Made by a program: the position numbers and the translations under genes. 64,000 nt of DNA, taken from assembly GCF_042683665.1 (NCBI RefSeq), contig NZ_JBHUOO010000005.1; one strand, 5' to 3'. Each line of letters starts with the position of its first letter. Position 1 is the first letter of the stretch. Shown in pieces: positions 44,845 through 53,721 of the stretch. Source of the stretch: Leeuwenhoekiella polynyae. GTDB taxonomy: Bacteria > Bacteroidota > Bacteroidia > Flavobacteriales > Flavobacteriaceae. The notes below the pieces were generated by a model, which had not been told where the DNA came from, did not search any database, and saw nothing but the letters and a program-made list of their open reading frames with translations.

Positions 44845-46582
44845 TTTTACTTTTATAAATATCGATTATTGGATTCCTGTGCTGATAGGGACAGTTGTTC
44901 TTTTTGTGGTTTTTTTAATTAAAGAATGGTCTCGAAAAAGCAGCAGTACTTTTGTGATACGCATCGGGGTTGCTATGGTAGCGATTTTAGCTTTAGCGGT
45001 TTTAGCATTGAAGCCGGCAAGTAGGTTTGAAATCGAAGGCAAACAAGGCGTTTTGTTGACCCAAGGTTATCAAGAAAGTCAGTTGGATCGTCTTAAAAAA
45101 TTGAATCCAAAGCTCGAGGAAGTGATTTATAACGATCATATACTACAATCTCAATTGGATTCTTTGCGTAAGGTATTCATTTTGGGAACCGGAGTTCAAC
45201 CCTACGATTTCTGGCAGTTAGCAGACAAAAATGTAGCATTTTTATCAGGAGAATTTCCTGCCGGTATCAACAACGTGAATTATAAAACGAGTGCGGTTGA
45301 AGGTGATGCATGGAATGTAAAAGCACAGTATGCTAAACCTAACATAGGAAATCAAATTGTATTACAAGCGCCCGGAAATCTAGCGCTTGATTCTGTAAGA
45401 TTCAACAGAAGTCAGGATACGGTTTTTTCGCTTCAAGCGAGATTAAAAGCACCGGGCAATTTTGTATATGAGTTGGTAGAAAAAGATTCCACCGGGATTG
45501 AAATTCAACGCGAACCGCTTCCATTACATGTGCTTCCCAAGCAGCAGTTGAATATTTTAATGCTTAATGCCTTTCCTACTTTTGAGATCAAGTATCTGAA
45601 GAACTTCTTAGCAGCATTGAATCACAAAGTTTTAGTTCGCAACCGCCTGACGCAAGGTAGATTTAAATATGAGTATTTCAACCGGGAACGGGAAACACTT
45701 CAAAGTTTAAATGCTACAGCTTTAGAAGCTATAGATCTGTTGATTCTAGATGGTGGAGCCTGGAATTCGCTTTCGAGAAAAGAACAGCATACGGTTCGTA
45801 CAGCAATAGAGCAGGAGGGATTGGGTGTTTTTCTAATGCCAGACGAGAATTTGTTTTACGGGAATCAACCGCTGTTGAATTTTAAGTTTACGCGTACGTC
45901 ACTAAGCGAAATTAACTTAGAAAACGGAGTGCGTGTCTCAACATTTGGATATTTATTTAATCCCAGCTCAGATATAAATGCGACTTTAAAAAGTGGAAAT
46001 TCTTTACTGGCAGCTCAGCGATTTTTGGGTTTTGGTAGCGTGAGTACTACAGTATTGACAAATACCTATGCCTTACAGCTTAAAGGAAATAAAGCTGCTT
46101 ATAAAGCGGTGTGGAGTGAACTTTTAAAACCAGTTTTAAGAGCTGAAGATGAAGTGGTGTATTGGGAGGATTCTCACCAGTCGGTTTATAAAAATGAACC
46201 CTATGACATACAATTCAGGACCACGTTAAACGATTTTAAAGTACAAGATGCGAGCGGAGCTTCACTTCCTGTTTCGGGAGATCCTGATATTGAAGATCTG
46301 TGGAGTGTTACTTTTTACCCAGAACAATCCGGCTGGTATCAATTGCAAATCGCAACAGATTCTATTGTTTCAACCCATTCTTATTATGTTTTGGATTCTT
46401 TAGACTGGCAGGCAAAATCATCCAGAGCGCGAATACTGGCAAACGAAAATTATTTCAAAAGCAGCGCTCCTGAAGAAACTCCAATTTATTTAAAACAAGC
46501 TATTAACCCGTTGTATTTCTTTATGATTTTCTTTCTGGCAATGGGATATTTATGGCTGGAACCCAAACTCGCAATGGATTAA
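44837..46582 (+). CDS. BatA-like/GATase1-like membrane protein
   Basis: 581 residues: two N-terminal helices (about 8-30 and 38-60), a large periplasmic region and a C-terminal helix (NPLYFFMIFFLAMGYLWLEP). The segment DLLILDGGAWNSLSRKEQ near 300 resembles the beta-strand/nucleophile-elbow surroundings of class I glutamine-amidotransferase-like folds, but no Cys-His-Glu triad is apparent. It is the last gene of the MoxR operon, overlapping the DUF4175-like gene by 8 bases. Function unknown. Confidence 0.78.
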   Translation: MSDFTFINIDYWIPVLIGTVVLFVVFLIKEWSRKSSSTFVIRIGVAMVAILALAVLALKPASRFEIEGKQGVLLTQGYQESQLDRLKKLNPKLEEVIYNDHILQSQLDSLRKVFILGTGVQPYDFWQLADKNVAFLSGEFPAGINNVNYKTSAVEGDAWNVKAQYAKPNIGNQIVLQAPGNLALDSVRFNRSQDTVFSLQARLKAPGNFVYELVEKDSTGIEIQREPLPLHVLPKQQLNILMLNAFPTFEIKYLKNFLAALNHKVLVRNRLTQGRFKYEYFNRERETLQSLNATALEAIDLLILDGGAWNSLSRKEQHTVRTAIEQEGLGVFLMPDENLFYGNQPLLNFKFTRTSLSEINLENGVRVSTFGYLFNPSSDINATLKSGNSLLAAQRFLGFGSVSTTVLTNTYALQLKGNKAAYKAVWSELLKPVLRAEDEVVYWEDSHQSVYKNEPYDIQFRTTLNDFKVQDASGASLPVSGDPDIEDLWSVTFYPEQSGWYQLQIATDSIVSTHSYYVLDSLDWQAKSSRARILANENYFKSSAPEETPIYLKQAINPLYFFMIFFLAMGYLWLEPKLAMD

Positions 46583-46741
46583 AAAGATTGTTGTTAAGAC
46601 GCTAAATCTTAAGGTTTTTCTTAAAAAACGATGTATTGGGTTGTTTATTAGGAAAGCTTTAGTATTTGATGCTAAAGTATGATTAAGACATCTTGTTTAG
46701 CGGTTTATGCTTTGTAAATTAGAGGTATAAATAAGAGAAAA

Positions 46742-47053
46742 ATGAAAACTTTAATCACCATATTTAGTATCGTAGTAATCAGTTTAAGCGGCTTTAATAG
46801 CCCGGAGTCAACAGCGTCAGTGCATGAGGATGTTGTTCAAAATCAACTTACATTTGACGGGTATGAAGGTGGTTACTACTTTTTTACGAACACCAATCAA
46901 CAAGCTGTTGTTTTAGAAGCTGATGAAGAGACTAAAAGTCCTGATTTAATAAACGGTAATTTAGAAGGTAAGACTTTTAAAGTTGTGTATACTCCTGTAG
47001 AAAGAACTGCAACTTCATCAACGCAAGGTATAATAGAAACTGTAAGAAAATAA
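46742..47053 (+). CDS. Small secreted protein of unknown function
   Basis: 103 residues, signal peptide (hydrophobic LITIFSIVVISLSGFN, cleavage region near residue 20). The mature part (about 80 residues) has alternating beta-type hydrophobicity (LTFDGYEGGYYFF, LEGKTFKVVYTPV) and no known motif. It is a single gene after a 160-base gap, with its own terminator at 47080-47107. Confidence 0.7.
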   Translation: MKTLITIFSIVVISLSGFNSPESTASVHEDVVQNQLTFDGYEGGYYFFTNTNQQAVVLEADEETKSPDLINGNLEGKTFKVVYTPVERTATSSTQGIIETVRK

Positions 47054-47079
47054 TTAATAAATCCCCTGATTCATTAATA

Positions 47080-47107
47080 AAAAAAGCCCGGAACTCCGGG
47101 CTTTTTT
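47080..47107. terminator. Bidirectional terminator
   Basis: AAAAAAGCCCGGA-AC-TCCGGGCTTTTTT, 13-bp perfect stem between convergent genes (small secreted protein and nitroreductase). Confidence 0.9.
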
Positions 47108-47125
47108 GTGCTTGTATTTGACGTG

Positions 47126-47758
47126 TTATTTTATTTCAGTACTAAAATCCTCTTTTGGGGTACGCACTTTTTTCATATTCACAAGCCAGTCGTTATCCGC
47201 ATCGCGATACCCTAAAGTCAGGAGCAAGGTACTTTTATACCCGCTTCCTTCAAGTTCTAAAAGTTTATCGACTTCAGGAGGTAAAAAGCCTTCAATAGGG
47301 GTCGCATCCACTTTTTGCTCCGCTGCTGCAGCTATAGCCATTGCAAATGAAATATAACTTTGTTTAGCGGCGTGGTCAGCTTGCCACTCTTTTCCTAAAG
47401 GTTCGTATAAACTCATGATGTTTTGTTTATAATCATCCATAGTCTCACGAGGCAATCCACGTTGATCCATAGTATAATTAAAAACCGCACTTACCCGCGC
47501 ATCAGTATAACCATCCCAAGCAGCAAAAACAAGCAGATGAGAGCAGTCTACAACCTGACTTTGATTCCAGGCTACATCTTTAATTTTATTCAGCAATTCT
47601 TTATTAGAAATCACAAATATCTTATAAGGCTGTAAACCTGATGAAGAAGGAGCCAGGCGGGCAGCTTCTAAAATATAATTTAATTTGTCTTCTGGTATCT
47701 GCTCGCCATTCATTTTTTTAGCTGCATAGCGCCATTTAAGATCTTCTATTAAACTCAT
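47126..47758 (-). CDS. Nitroreductase-family NAD(P)H oxidoreductase
   Basis: 210 residues of the FMN-binding nitroreductase fold: MSLIEDLKWRYAAKKMNGEQ (RyaxKxf-type start), AARLAPSSSGLQPYKIFVIS near residue 33 (FMN phosphate site) and LLLTLGYRDADND near 183. It reduces nitroaromatics, quinones or flavins in the cytoplasm. It is divergent from an HxlR-family regulator with an operator-like inverted repeat between them, so it is probably controlled by that regulator. Substrate unknown. Confidence 0.88.
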   Translation of the reverse strand: MSLIEDLKWRYAAKKMNGEQIPEDKLNYILEAARLAPSSSGLQPYKIFVISNKELLNKIKDVAWNQSQVVDCSHLLVFAAWDGYTDARVSAVFNYTMDQRGLPRETMDDYKQNIMSLYEPLGKEWQADHAAKQSYISFAMAIAAAAEQKVDATPIEGFLPPEVDKLLELEGSGYKSTLLLTLGYRDADNDWLVNMKKVRTPKEDFSTEIK

Positions 47759-47798
47759 AGTACTATTTATTTATAAGAAGCAAAATTAGTTAAGCTTA

Positions 47799-47832
47799 GT
47801 GACATAAAGTAACTTTGTGACATAAAGTGTCA
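47799..47832. promoter_or_regulatory. Putative HxlR operator
   Basis: In the 107-base divergent gap, GTGACATAAAGT occurs twice (47799-47810 and 47817-47828, 18-base period), and the second copy forms the palindrome TGACA-TAAAG-TGTCA (47818-47832). Placement between the two divergent starts fits an autoregulated HxlR site. Confidence 0.55.
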
Positions 47833-47865
47833 GTTACATTTGAGTAACCACTTAAAACAATTGAA

Positions 47866-48207
47866 ATGGAAGATGTAAAGCTGTTAACCTGCAATGAAAA
47901 AATACGGGCAATTCACGATACGATGGATGTGTTAAGCGGCAAATGGAAGGTTTCAATCATAGCCTGTTTGTGTTATAAAGGAATGCGCTATTCAGAATTG
48001 ATGCGTCAAGTGCCCGGTATTAGCGGTAAAATGCTGAGTCGGGAATTGAAAGATTTAGAAATGAATAAACTCATTGAGCGCACCGTAGCACATACAAAGC
48101 CGGTTTGTGTTTATTATAAAATAACCCCTTATGGCGCTTCGTTAAAAGAGTTAACTGAAGTAATAGCAATCTGGGGACTGAAGCACCGGGAGCTGATAAC
48201 GCAATAA
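47866..48207 (+). CDS. HxlR-family transcriptional regulator
   Basis: 113 residues with a winged HTH: LSGKWKVSIIACLCYKGMRYSEL near residue 25-47, then PGISGKMLSRELKDLEMNKL and VYYKITPYGASL. Cysteines at 9 and near 37 and 39 could sense electrophiles or redox stress, as HxlR/YodB-type proteins do. It is divergent from the nitroreductase gene and probably represses it and itself. Confidence 0.9.
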   Translation: MEDVKLLTCNEKIRAIHDTMDVLSGKWKVSIIACLCYKGMRYSELMRQVPGISGKMLSRELKDLEMNKLIERTVAHTKPVCVYYKITPYGASLKELTEVIAIWGLKHRELITQ

Positions 48208-48249
48208 TTACAAAGCAGTATTTGTTGAACCCATTTAAAATACGTTGTG

Positions 48250-48666
48250 ATGACCGAAATAGAACACAAATTAGACAGTAACGGCATACGGCCTACGGCG
48301 ATGCGTATTTTGATATACAAATACATGGCTGAGAAAAACAATGCGCTGGCTTTAGCCGATGTTGAACAGGCATTTCAAAAAGCCGAACGTACGACCTTAT
48401 ACCGAACGATAAAAACCTTTGAAGAAAAAGGGATTGTACATCAAATAGATGATGGTACCGGCGTGTTGAAATACGCCTTGTGTGAACCGGGCTGTAATTG
48501 TGAAATCGATAGGGATTTGCATTTACATTTTCATTGTAACTCCTGCGATAAGACCATTTGTCTTACTCAACATAAAATACCGCACATCAACCTTCCCGAA
48601 GGTTTTATGGCTGAAGATGCCAATCTGGTCGTAAAAGGTATCTGTGATAGTTGTAGTGCCTATTAA
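48250..48666 (+). CDS. Fur-family metalloregulator
   Basis: 138 residues (ATG 48250 preferred over the GTG at 48247). N-terminal winged HTH (RPTAMRILIYKYM, AERTTLYRTIKTFEEKGIVHQ) and C-terminal dimerisation domain with HLHFHCNSCDKTICL near residue 98 and GICDSCSAY at the end; the two CxxC pairs form the structural zinc site. It could be Zur-, PerR- or Fur-like; the zinc-ATPase gene starting 41 bases downstream suggests zinc or cadmium sensing. That link is inference. Confidence 0.9.
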   Translation: MTEIEHKLDSNGIRPTAMRILIYKYMAEKNNALALADVEQAFQKAERTTLYRTIKTFEEKGIVHQIDDGTGVLKYALCEPGCNCEIDRDLHLHFHCNSCDKTICLTQHKIPHINLPEGFMAEDANLVVKGICDSCSAY

Positions 48667-48707
48667 TTGCACTTCTGTTGCATTGTTTATTTATAGACCT
48701 TGCACCT

Positions 48708-50681
48708 ATGAATACAGAAGCTCAAAATACCACACATACCTACGAGAACGACAGTTGTTGTTCTACGAATAAAAAAACGCATAATCACGCAGATCACAAT
48801 CACGATCACGGAGACCATGGAGGTGGTTTTAAGACCTATATTCCGGGTATATTTAGTTTTGTGATGCTGGTTACCGGTATCGCTTTGGATTACTTTGAAG
48901 TTGCTTTCTTTAAAGAATACATACGTTTGGTGTGGTATATAGTAGCTTATATCCCGGTGGGATTTCCGGTGATGAAAGAAGGTTGGGAAAGTATTCGTAA
49001 CGGGGATTTTTTCACTGAATTTCTTTTAATGACCCTAGCGACCATCGGCGCATTTGCATTGGGAGAATATCCTGAGGGGGTTGCGGTGATGTTGTTTTAT
49101 GCGGTAGGTGAGTTGTTTCAGCACGCTGCGGTAGACAAGGCTAAAGGCAATATCAAAGCCCTACTGGATGTAAGACCCAATGAGGCTTTGGTTTTTCGTA
49201 AGAATGCGTTTACCGCTGTTGATCCAGAAGAAGTTGCTGTAGGCGAAAAGGTTCAGGTACGAGTAGGAGAGAAGATTCCTTTAGATGGAACGTTACTGAG
49301 TGATCAAGCAGTTCTAAACACGGCTGCACTGACGGGAGAAAGTAAACCTGATACGGTAAAAAAAGGAGCTCAGGTTTATGCCGGAAGCATCAATCTGGAA
49401 GGTGTAATTGAACTGGAAACTACCGCTGCATTCAAAGACAGTTCGATTGCCCGTATTTTAGATTTGGTTCAAAATGCAACCTCCAGAAAGTCTAAAACCG
49501 AGTTATTCATCCGGAAGTTTGCACGCGTTTATACGCCTATCGTGGTTGTTCTTGCGATTGCAGTTACGCTGTTACCCTACTTTTTTGTGGAAGATTATGT
49601 TTTTAGAGACTGGTTATATCGAGCGTTAATCTTTCTGGTAATCTCATGTCCGTGTGCTTTAGTGATCTCGATTCCGTTAGGGTATTTTGGGGGACTGGGG
49701 GCTGCATCCCGCAACGGGATTTTATTTAAAGGTGCGTCTTTTTTAGATGCGATGACTAAGATAAATACTGTGGTGATGGATAAAACCGGAACCGTAACTC
49801 AAGGTGTTTTTAAGATCAAACAGATTGAAAACAAATCGGGTTTTTCTGAAGATGAGTTGATGAATTACCTTACCGCTATAGAAGCTCAATCCACACATCC
49901 TATTGCAACCGCTGTGGGGGAATACCACGTGCAAGACGTTGCTTTTTCTGCAAGTGCGGTTTCAGAAATTGCCGGTAAAGGTTTAAAAGGAACTGTAAAC
50001 GGAAAGACTGTTCTGGCAGGAAATAAAGCCTTGATGACTGCTCACCATATACCTGTTCCTGCTGAGGTGGATGAGATCGTAGAATCTGTTGTTATGGTTG
50101 CTGTTGATACTGAATTTTCGGGCTATGTAGTGCTTGCCGATGAATTGAAGGCCGATGCGAAAGAAGCCGTAATCCAGATTAGAAAAGCCGGAATCAAGCA
50201 GGTCATCATGCTTTCCGGAGATAAGGATGCTATTACGCAGCAAACCGCAAACGAACTCGGTCTGGATTATGCAAAAGGAGGTTTACTTCCGGAAGATAAA
50301 TTGAACGAAGTGGAACGGCTACAGCAAGATAAAACGACTCAAGTTGCGTTTATAGGTGATGGTATTAATGATGCACCAGTATTAGCGACCAGTGACGTGG
50401 GGATTGCTATGGGAGGTTTAGGGAGCGATGTAGCGATAGAAACGGCAGCTATTATTATACAGACTGATCAACCTTCAAAAGTAGCACAGGCGATTAAAAT
50501 AGGGAGATCTACTCGCAAGATCGTTTGGCAGAATATCGCGCTGGCTTTTGGTGTAAAAGCCATTGTACTTATTCTGGGAGCTGGCGGCTTGGCCACCATG
50601 TGGGAAGCGGTATTTGCTGACGTAGGTGTTGCTTTTCTGGCAATTTTAAATGCCGTGCGTTTGCAGAATATGAAGTGGTAA
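48708..50681 (+). CDS. zntA: Zn/Cd/Pb-type P1B ATPase (ZntA-like)
   Basis: About 657 residues from ATG 48708 (an upstream ATG at 48678 gives an odd hydrophobic tail before the His-rich stretch). No CxxC HMA domain is visible; instead, residues about 8-36 hold a CC pair and a HNHADHNHDHGDH histidine cluster. Then come the E1-E2 features: TGES near 205, the membrane CPC motif near 313 (ISCPCALVISIP), DKTGT near 357, the HP pair near 400 and GDGIND near 550. It exports Zn2+, Cd2+ or Pb2+ across the inner membrane. The Fur-family gene upstream probably controls it. Confidence 0.9.
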   Translation: MNTEAQNTTHTYENDSCCSTNKKTHNHADHNHDHGDHGGGFKTYIPGIFSFVMLVTGIALDYFEVAFFKEYIRLVWYIVAYIPVGFPVMKEGWESIRNGDFFTEFLLMTLATIGAFALGEYPEGVAVMLFYAVGELFQHAAVDKAKGNIKALLDVRPNEALVFRKNAFTAVDPEEVAVGEKVQVRVGEKIPLDGTLLSDQAVLNTAALTGESKPDTVKKGAQVYAGSINLEGVIELETTAAFKDSSIARILDLVQNATSRKSKTELFIRKFARVYTPIVVVLAIAVTLLPYFFVEDYVFRDWLYRALIFLVISCPCALVISIPLGYFGGLGAASRNGILFKGASFLDAMTKINTVVMDKTGTVTQGVFKIKQIENKSGFSEDELMNYLTAIEAQSTHPIATAVGEYHVQDVAFSASAVSEIAGKGLKGTVNGKTVLAGNKALMTAHHIPVPAEVDEIVESVVMVAVDTEFSGYVVLADELKADAKEAVIQIRKAGIKQVIMLSGDKDAITQQTANELGLDYAKGGLLPEDKLNEVERLQQDKTTQVAFIGDGINDAPVLATSDVGIAMGGLGSDVAIETAAIIIQTDQPSKVAQAIKIGRSTRKIVWQNIALAFGVKAIVLILGAGGLATMWEAVFADVGVAFLAILNAVRLQNMKW

Positions 50682-50702
50682 TTCGGTTAGAATAACCCGT
50701 GA

Positions 50703-51353
50703 TCAATCGATTTTATAATTGGTAATCTTCAGTTTGATCTTTCCGGTTTTGGTATCGATATTACGCATGGCTTTTCGATCTATCTTGGTATCACTGCCCA
50801 TAAAATTCAAGGGTATTTTGAGCTTTTCGATAGCAAAAGAAACTTCGACATAATTGGGTAAACTATCCTGATTTGCGGCGTATTGCATATCCAATTTGTA
50901 AGTGCCTTGTTTTTTGGTAGTGATCTCAGAAGCGGCGATGCGCTGGTTTTGAGTATCCAGATACAGCGTTGCTAAAGCCATATCAGACTCATCCCCGATA
51001 GGGATCACATGGAGTACTTTTACAGAGATTCCGTGTAGTATTTCTTCACCGCGGTTGACGGTAATAAAGGGATGCTCAAATAATTCAGACAGTGCAAAAT
51101 CGAGTCCACGTTTGGGTAAGACCACAAAATCATTACTAGAAAATTTGATGTCTTTTCCTTTTTGATACTTCATAGACGCGTGCTTGGTGGGCATATTGAT
51201 GAAAGGAGCTTCTAAGTCGAGTTTGAGATCTGCTGTAAATCCATTCACTGCATCCATACGTTCTTTAATCGCAATCAAATCTGCATCAATCTCTTGAGCC
51301 GAAGTGTTTAAAACACAACATAGCGCAGCAATCAGGCTTAAGTATTTTATCAT
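50703..51353 (-). CDS. LolA-like outer-membrane lipoprotein carrier homologue
   Basis: 216 residues with a signal peptide (cleavage after NTSAQ near residue 20). The pattern MDAVNGFTADLKLDL ... KYQKGKDIKFSS ... LDTQNQRIAASEI matches the LolA/LolB-like beta-barrel fold. It is the last gene of a four-gene leftward unit with an ABC-2 exporter, overlapping the permease gene by 4 bases. The co-occurrence suggests that the transporter and this periplasmic carrier move a lipid or lipoprotein together. That is inference. Confidence 0.78.
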   Translation of the reverse strand: MIKYLSLIAALCCVLNTSAQEIDADLIAIKERMDAVNGFTADLKLDLEAPFINMPTKHASMKYQKGKDIKFSSNDFVVLPKRGLDFALSELFEHPFITVNRGEEILHGISVKVLHVIPIGDESDMALATLYLDTQNQRIAASEITTKKQGTYKLDMQYAANQDSLPNYVEVSFAIEKLKIPLNFMGSDTKIDRKAMRNIDTKTGKIKLKITNYKID

Positions 51354-52183
51354 CCTATATCTTTTTTAGTAAACAGAAAGATCCCTAGTAGCGCAAAAAA
51401 CGCGGTATATCCTGCAAGTAACAGGTTGTCTATCAAGATGGAATTCATATTCAATTCATAATCAAAAAAATGCTGCCATGCATTGGTAAGCTTCGGAAAA
51501 AAGAAGCGCTCTACTGTAGGTAAACCAAAATCTGCTTTGAGCAACAACGAGCATAATATTAAGAAGAAAGCTGAAGCAATCCAGGTTTTTGCCGGTTCCT
51601 TAAGTAAAATACCCAGCGTAAGACTAACCGTAGTAAAAAACAGCATACTCAACAAACCGGAAGCAAAAGCGAAGCAAATGCGCTTAAAAGCCTCGTCTGC
51701 CGGGAAAAAATTAAGCGTTCCTAAATACACGACCAGATCTCCATTGCCAAAAATACTGTATGCCAAAATAAAAGTAGTGAGCATCAGCAAGACCAGAATA
51801 AGTGCTGTAAAAATAAAGGAAGCTATGTATTTTGCTGTGATGAGTTGCCCTTTGCTCACAGCTTGTAACATCACGGTTTTTAACGTTCCGTTTTTGTATT
51901 CTTCAGTGATGAGGGCAGAGCTTACGATCATCAGAATTAGCGGTAAATTAAACCACAGCGAATTCAGGATAATGTATAACAGCAAATTGCCATTCAGCAG
52001 ATTTCCTTCAAAATAAAAAGATTGTCTGAGGTTGTCTAAGAGCAATTCTAAGATCGTTGCACCTTGATAATATGCAGCGGTTAGGATAATGCCTTCAATC
52101 AACAGGACTGCTGTAATCGCATACCAGGTTTTACTTTCGCGAAAAAGTTTAAACAATTCGGCTTTTAATAACGGGATCATCAT
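51350..52183 (-). CDS. ABC-2 type transporter permease
   Basis: 277 residues with six hydrophobic helices (for example ITAVLLIEGIILTAAYY, LILMIVSSALITEEYKNGTL, ALILVLLMLTTFILAYSIF). The EEYKNGTLKTVMLQ segment is the usual coupling region of ABC-2 permeases. It overlaps the ATPase gene by 4 bases upstream and the LolA-like gene by 4 bases downstream, so the three are translationally coupled. Substrate unknown. Confidence 0.88.
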   Translation of the reverse strand: MMIPLLKAELFKLFRESKTWYAITAVLLIEGIILTAAYYQGATILELLLDNLRQSFYFEGNLLNGNLLLYIILNSLWFNLPLILMIVSSALITEEYKNGTLKTVMLQAVSKGQLITAKYIASFIFTALILVLLMLTTFILAYSIFGNGDLVVYLGTLNFFPADEAFKRICFAFASGLLSMLFFTTVSLTLGILLKEPAKTWIASAFFLILCSLLLKADFGLPTVERFFFPKLTNAWQHFFDYELNMNSILIDNLLLAGYTAFFALLGIFLFTKKDIG

Positions 52184-53031
52184 TGTGCCAACGGAATTAC
52201 CAATTGTTCTAAGGTGATATCAGGCACGCATGAGGTTACCGCAAAACCTTCTTCCAACACATTTTGCAAGATTGCCGGTATGTGTTCACTGCTGCATTTG
52301 ATGGAGGCCGTATTTTTTTCAGCAGCTACTAAGTAGGGTTGTAGTGTTCTGCTAGTTTCAATATTAGTAGCAGTGATCGTATACCTTGAAATTAATCCGT
52401 CAAGTAGCTTCTTAGTTTCCCCTTTATTTACCAAAAACCCATTGTCTATGACATAGAGATAGTCACAACACTTTTGCAATTCGGTCATCAAGTGTGAAGA
52501 AAGCAAAATAGCGATATTTTGAGCAGCCAGTTTTTTAATGAGTTTGATAAGCGATGCTACACCGGTTGGGTCGAGACCCGAAAAAGGTTCGTCAAGAATC
52601 AAAATCTCCGGATCGTTGAGTAGCGCAATCGCAATGCCCAGACGTTGTTTCATACCCATAGAAAAGTTACGCACAGGATCTTTACGGTCTGTGGGTAGCC
52701 CCACGCTTTCCAGATAGTTCTCCACGCTTTTTAAATCGGCAGGAGCTTTCTGAATTTGCGCAAACAGTTTAAGATTTTCATAGGCGTTGAGGTAGCCGTA
52801 TAAGCCCGGTTGCTCAATAACTGCACCTATGGGTTTTGGACGCCTGGATGCTACCGTCACCGTGCCATGATCTGGAGTAATCAAACCGCACAAAATCTTA
52901 AATAAGGTGGTTTTGCCTGCGCCATTTCTGCCTAGTAGGCCAGAGATGACACCCGGTTTTAATTCAATAGAAAAGTTGTGAAGCGCTTTACCCGATTTGT
53001 AAGACTTGCTTAATTCTGTTGCGTGTAGCAT
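52180..53031 (-). CDS. ABC transporter ATP-binding protein
   Basis: 283 residues with Walker A GLLGRNGAGKTT near residue 33, the signature FSMGMKQRLG near 125, Walker B EILILDEPFSG near 145, and switch His in LLSSHLM near 180. It is the partner of the ABC-2 permease that follows. The upstream gene ends at 53031, sharing one base with this gene's first base. Confidence 0.93.
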   Translation of the reverse strand: MLHATELSKSYKSGKALHNFSIELKPGVISGLLGRNGAGKTTLFKILCGLITPDHGTVTVASRRPKPIGAVIEQPGLYGYLNAYENLKLFAQIQKAPADLKSVENYLESVGLPTDRKDPVRNFSMGMKQRLGIAIALLNDPEILILDEPFSGLDPTGVASLIKLIKKLAAQNIAILLSSHLMTELQKCCDYLYVIDNGFLVNKGETKKLLDGLISRYTITATNIETSRTLQPYLVAAEKNTASIKCSSEHIPAILQNVLEEGFAVTSCVPDITLEQLVIPLAQ

Positions 53032-53573
53032 TAAGCCATTAATTTTTTAGAATTTCTAAAATTAAATTTTGGCTCATAATATTTCTCTAAAAAGGTTCTG
53101 GACCAAAAGTATTTTTTAAATGGAAACAAGGGATCCTGAATCATAAACTGGGGTACAAAATGATACCATTTTACACCTAGCGAGGAATAGTATTGTTTGA
53201 TTTCGGTTTCCATACCCAGTTCTTTAGCTGCGGCTATCAATGCCATACGCTGGCATTTACTTCCCCGGTAATGCTCTGCTATTTTAGGGGTAAAGCCGTG
53301 CTGAAATAAATGATCTTTTACCCGTTTGTAATTCTGAAACCGCGACCAGACATCCATCGTGACCAAAAAAATATGAATAAATGAAAACATCAGAGACCAG
53401 AGCCAAAATGCGATGATAATGATAGTTTCTTCCGTGTAGGCTTCCAGAAATTTAGTGTAGTAAAAAACCGTTTCCAAAATAAATAAAAACAGCGCGCCAT
53501 AGAGTAATTTACCTACGTTCCAGTAAGATATAAAAACCGTAGGCTGCTTGGGCAAATCGCTGTAACGCATCAT
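53031..53573 (-). CDS. Two-helix membrane protein upstream of the ABC exporter
   Basis: About 181 residues; ATG 53573 is preferred over 53597, giving MMRYSDLPKQPTVFISYW. Two membrane segments (about 22-40 and 48-75) are followed by a soluble C-terminal part with an RGSKCQRMALIAAAKELGM stretch. No family is recognised. It shares one base with the ABC ATPase gene and probably belongs to the same exporter. Confidence 0.72.
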   Translation of the reverse strand: MMRYSDLPKQPTVFISYWNVGKLLYGALFLFILETVFYYTKFLEAYTEETIIIIAFWLWSLMFSFIHIFLVTMDVWSRFQNYKRVKDHLFQHGFTPKIAEHYRGSKCQRMALIAAAKELGMETEIKQYYSSLGVKWYHFVPQFMIQDPLFPFKKYFWSRTFLEKYYEPKFNFRNSKKLMA

Positions 53574-53721
53574 AAAATGGAAACCTATTATTTGCAATAA
53601 TAAACAAATAGAAGGGTTAATTATTGTTCAGCATATAGATTAACTAAATTTTTCAGGAATATCTAAAAAAAGCCATTCCTTTTAAAAAGAGTTCAAGGTT
53701 TTGAAGCGAAACCTTAGCGTG

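Noticed and set aside
51483..52016. 177-residue plus-strand open frame
   Set aside because: Lies inside the ABC-2 permease gene on the other strand; lysine/serine-rich composition is what the complement of a hydrophobic helix gene gives.
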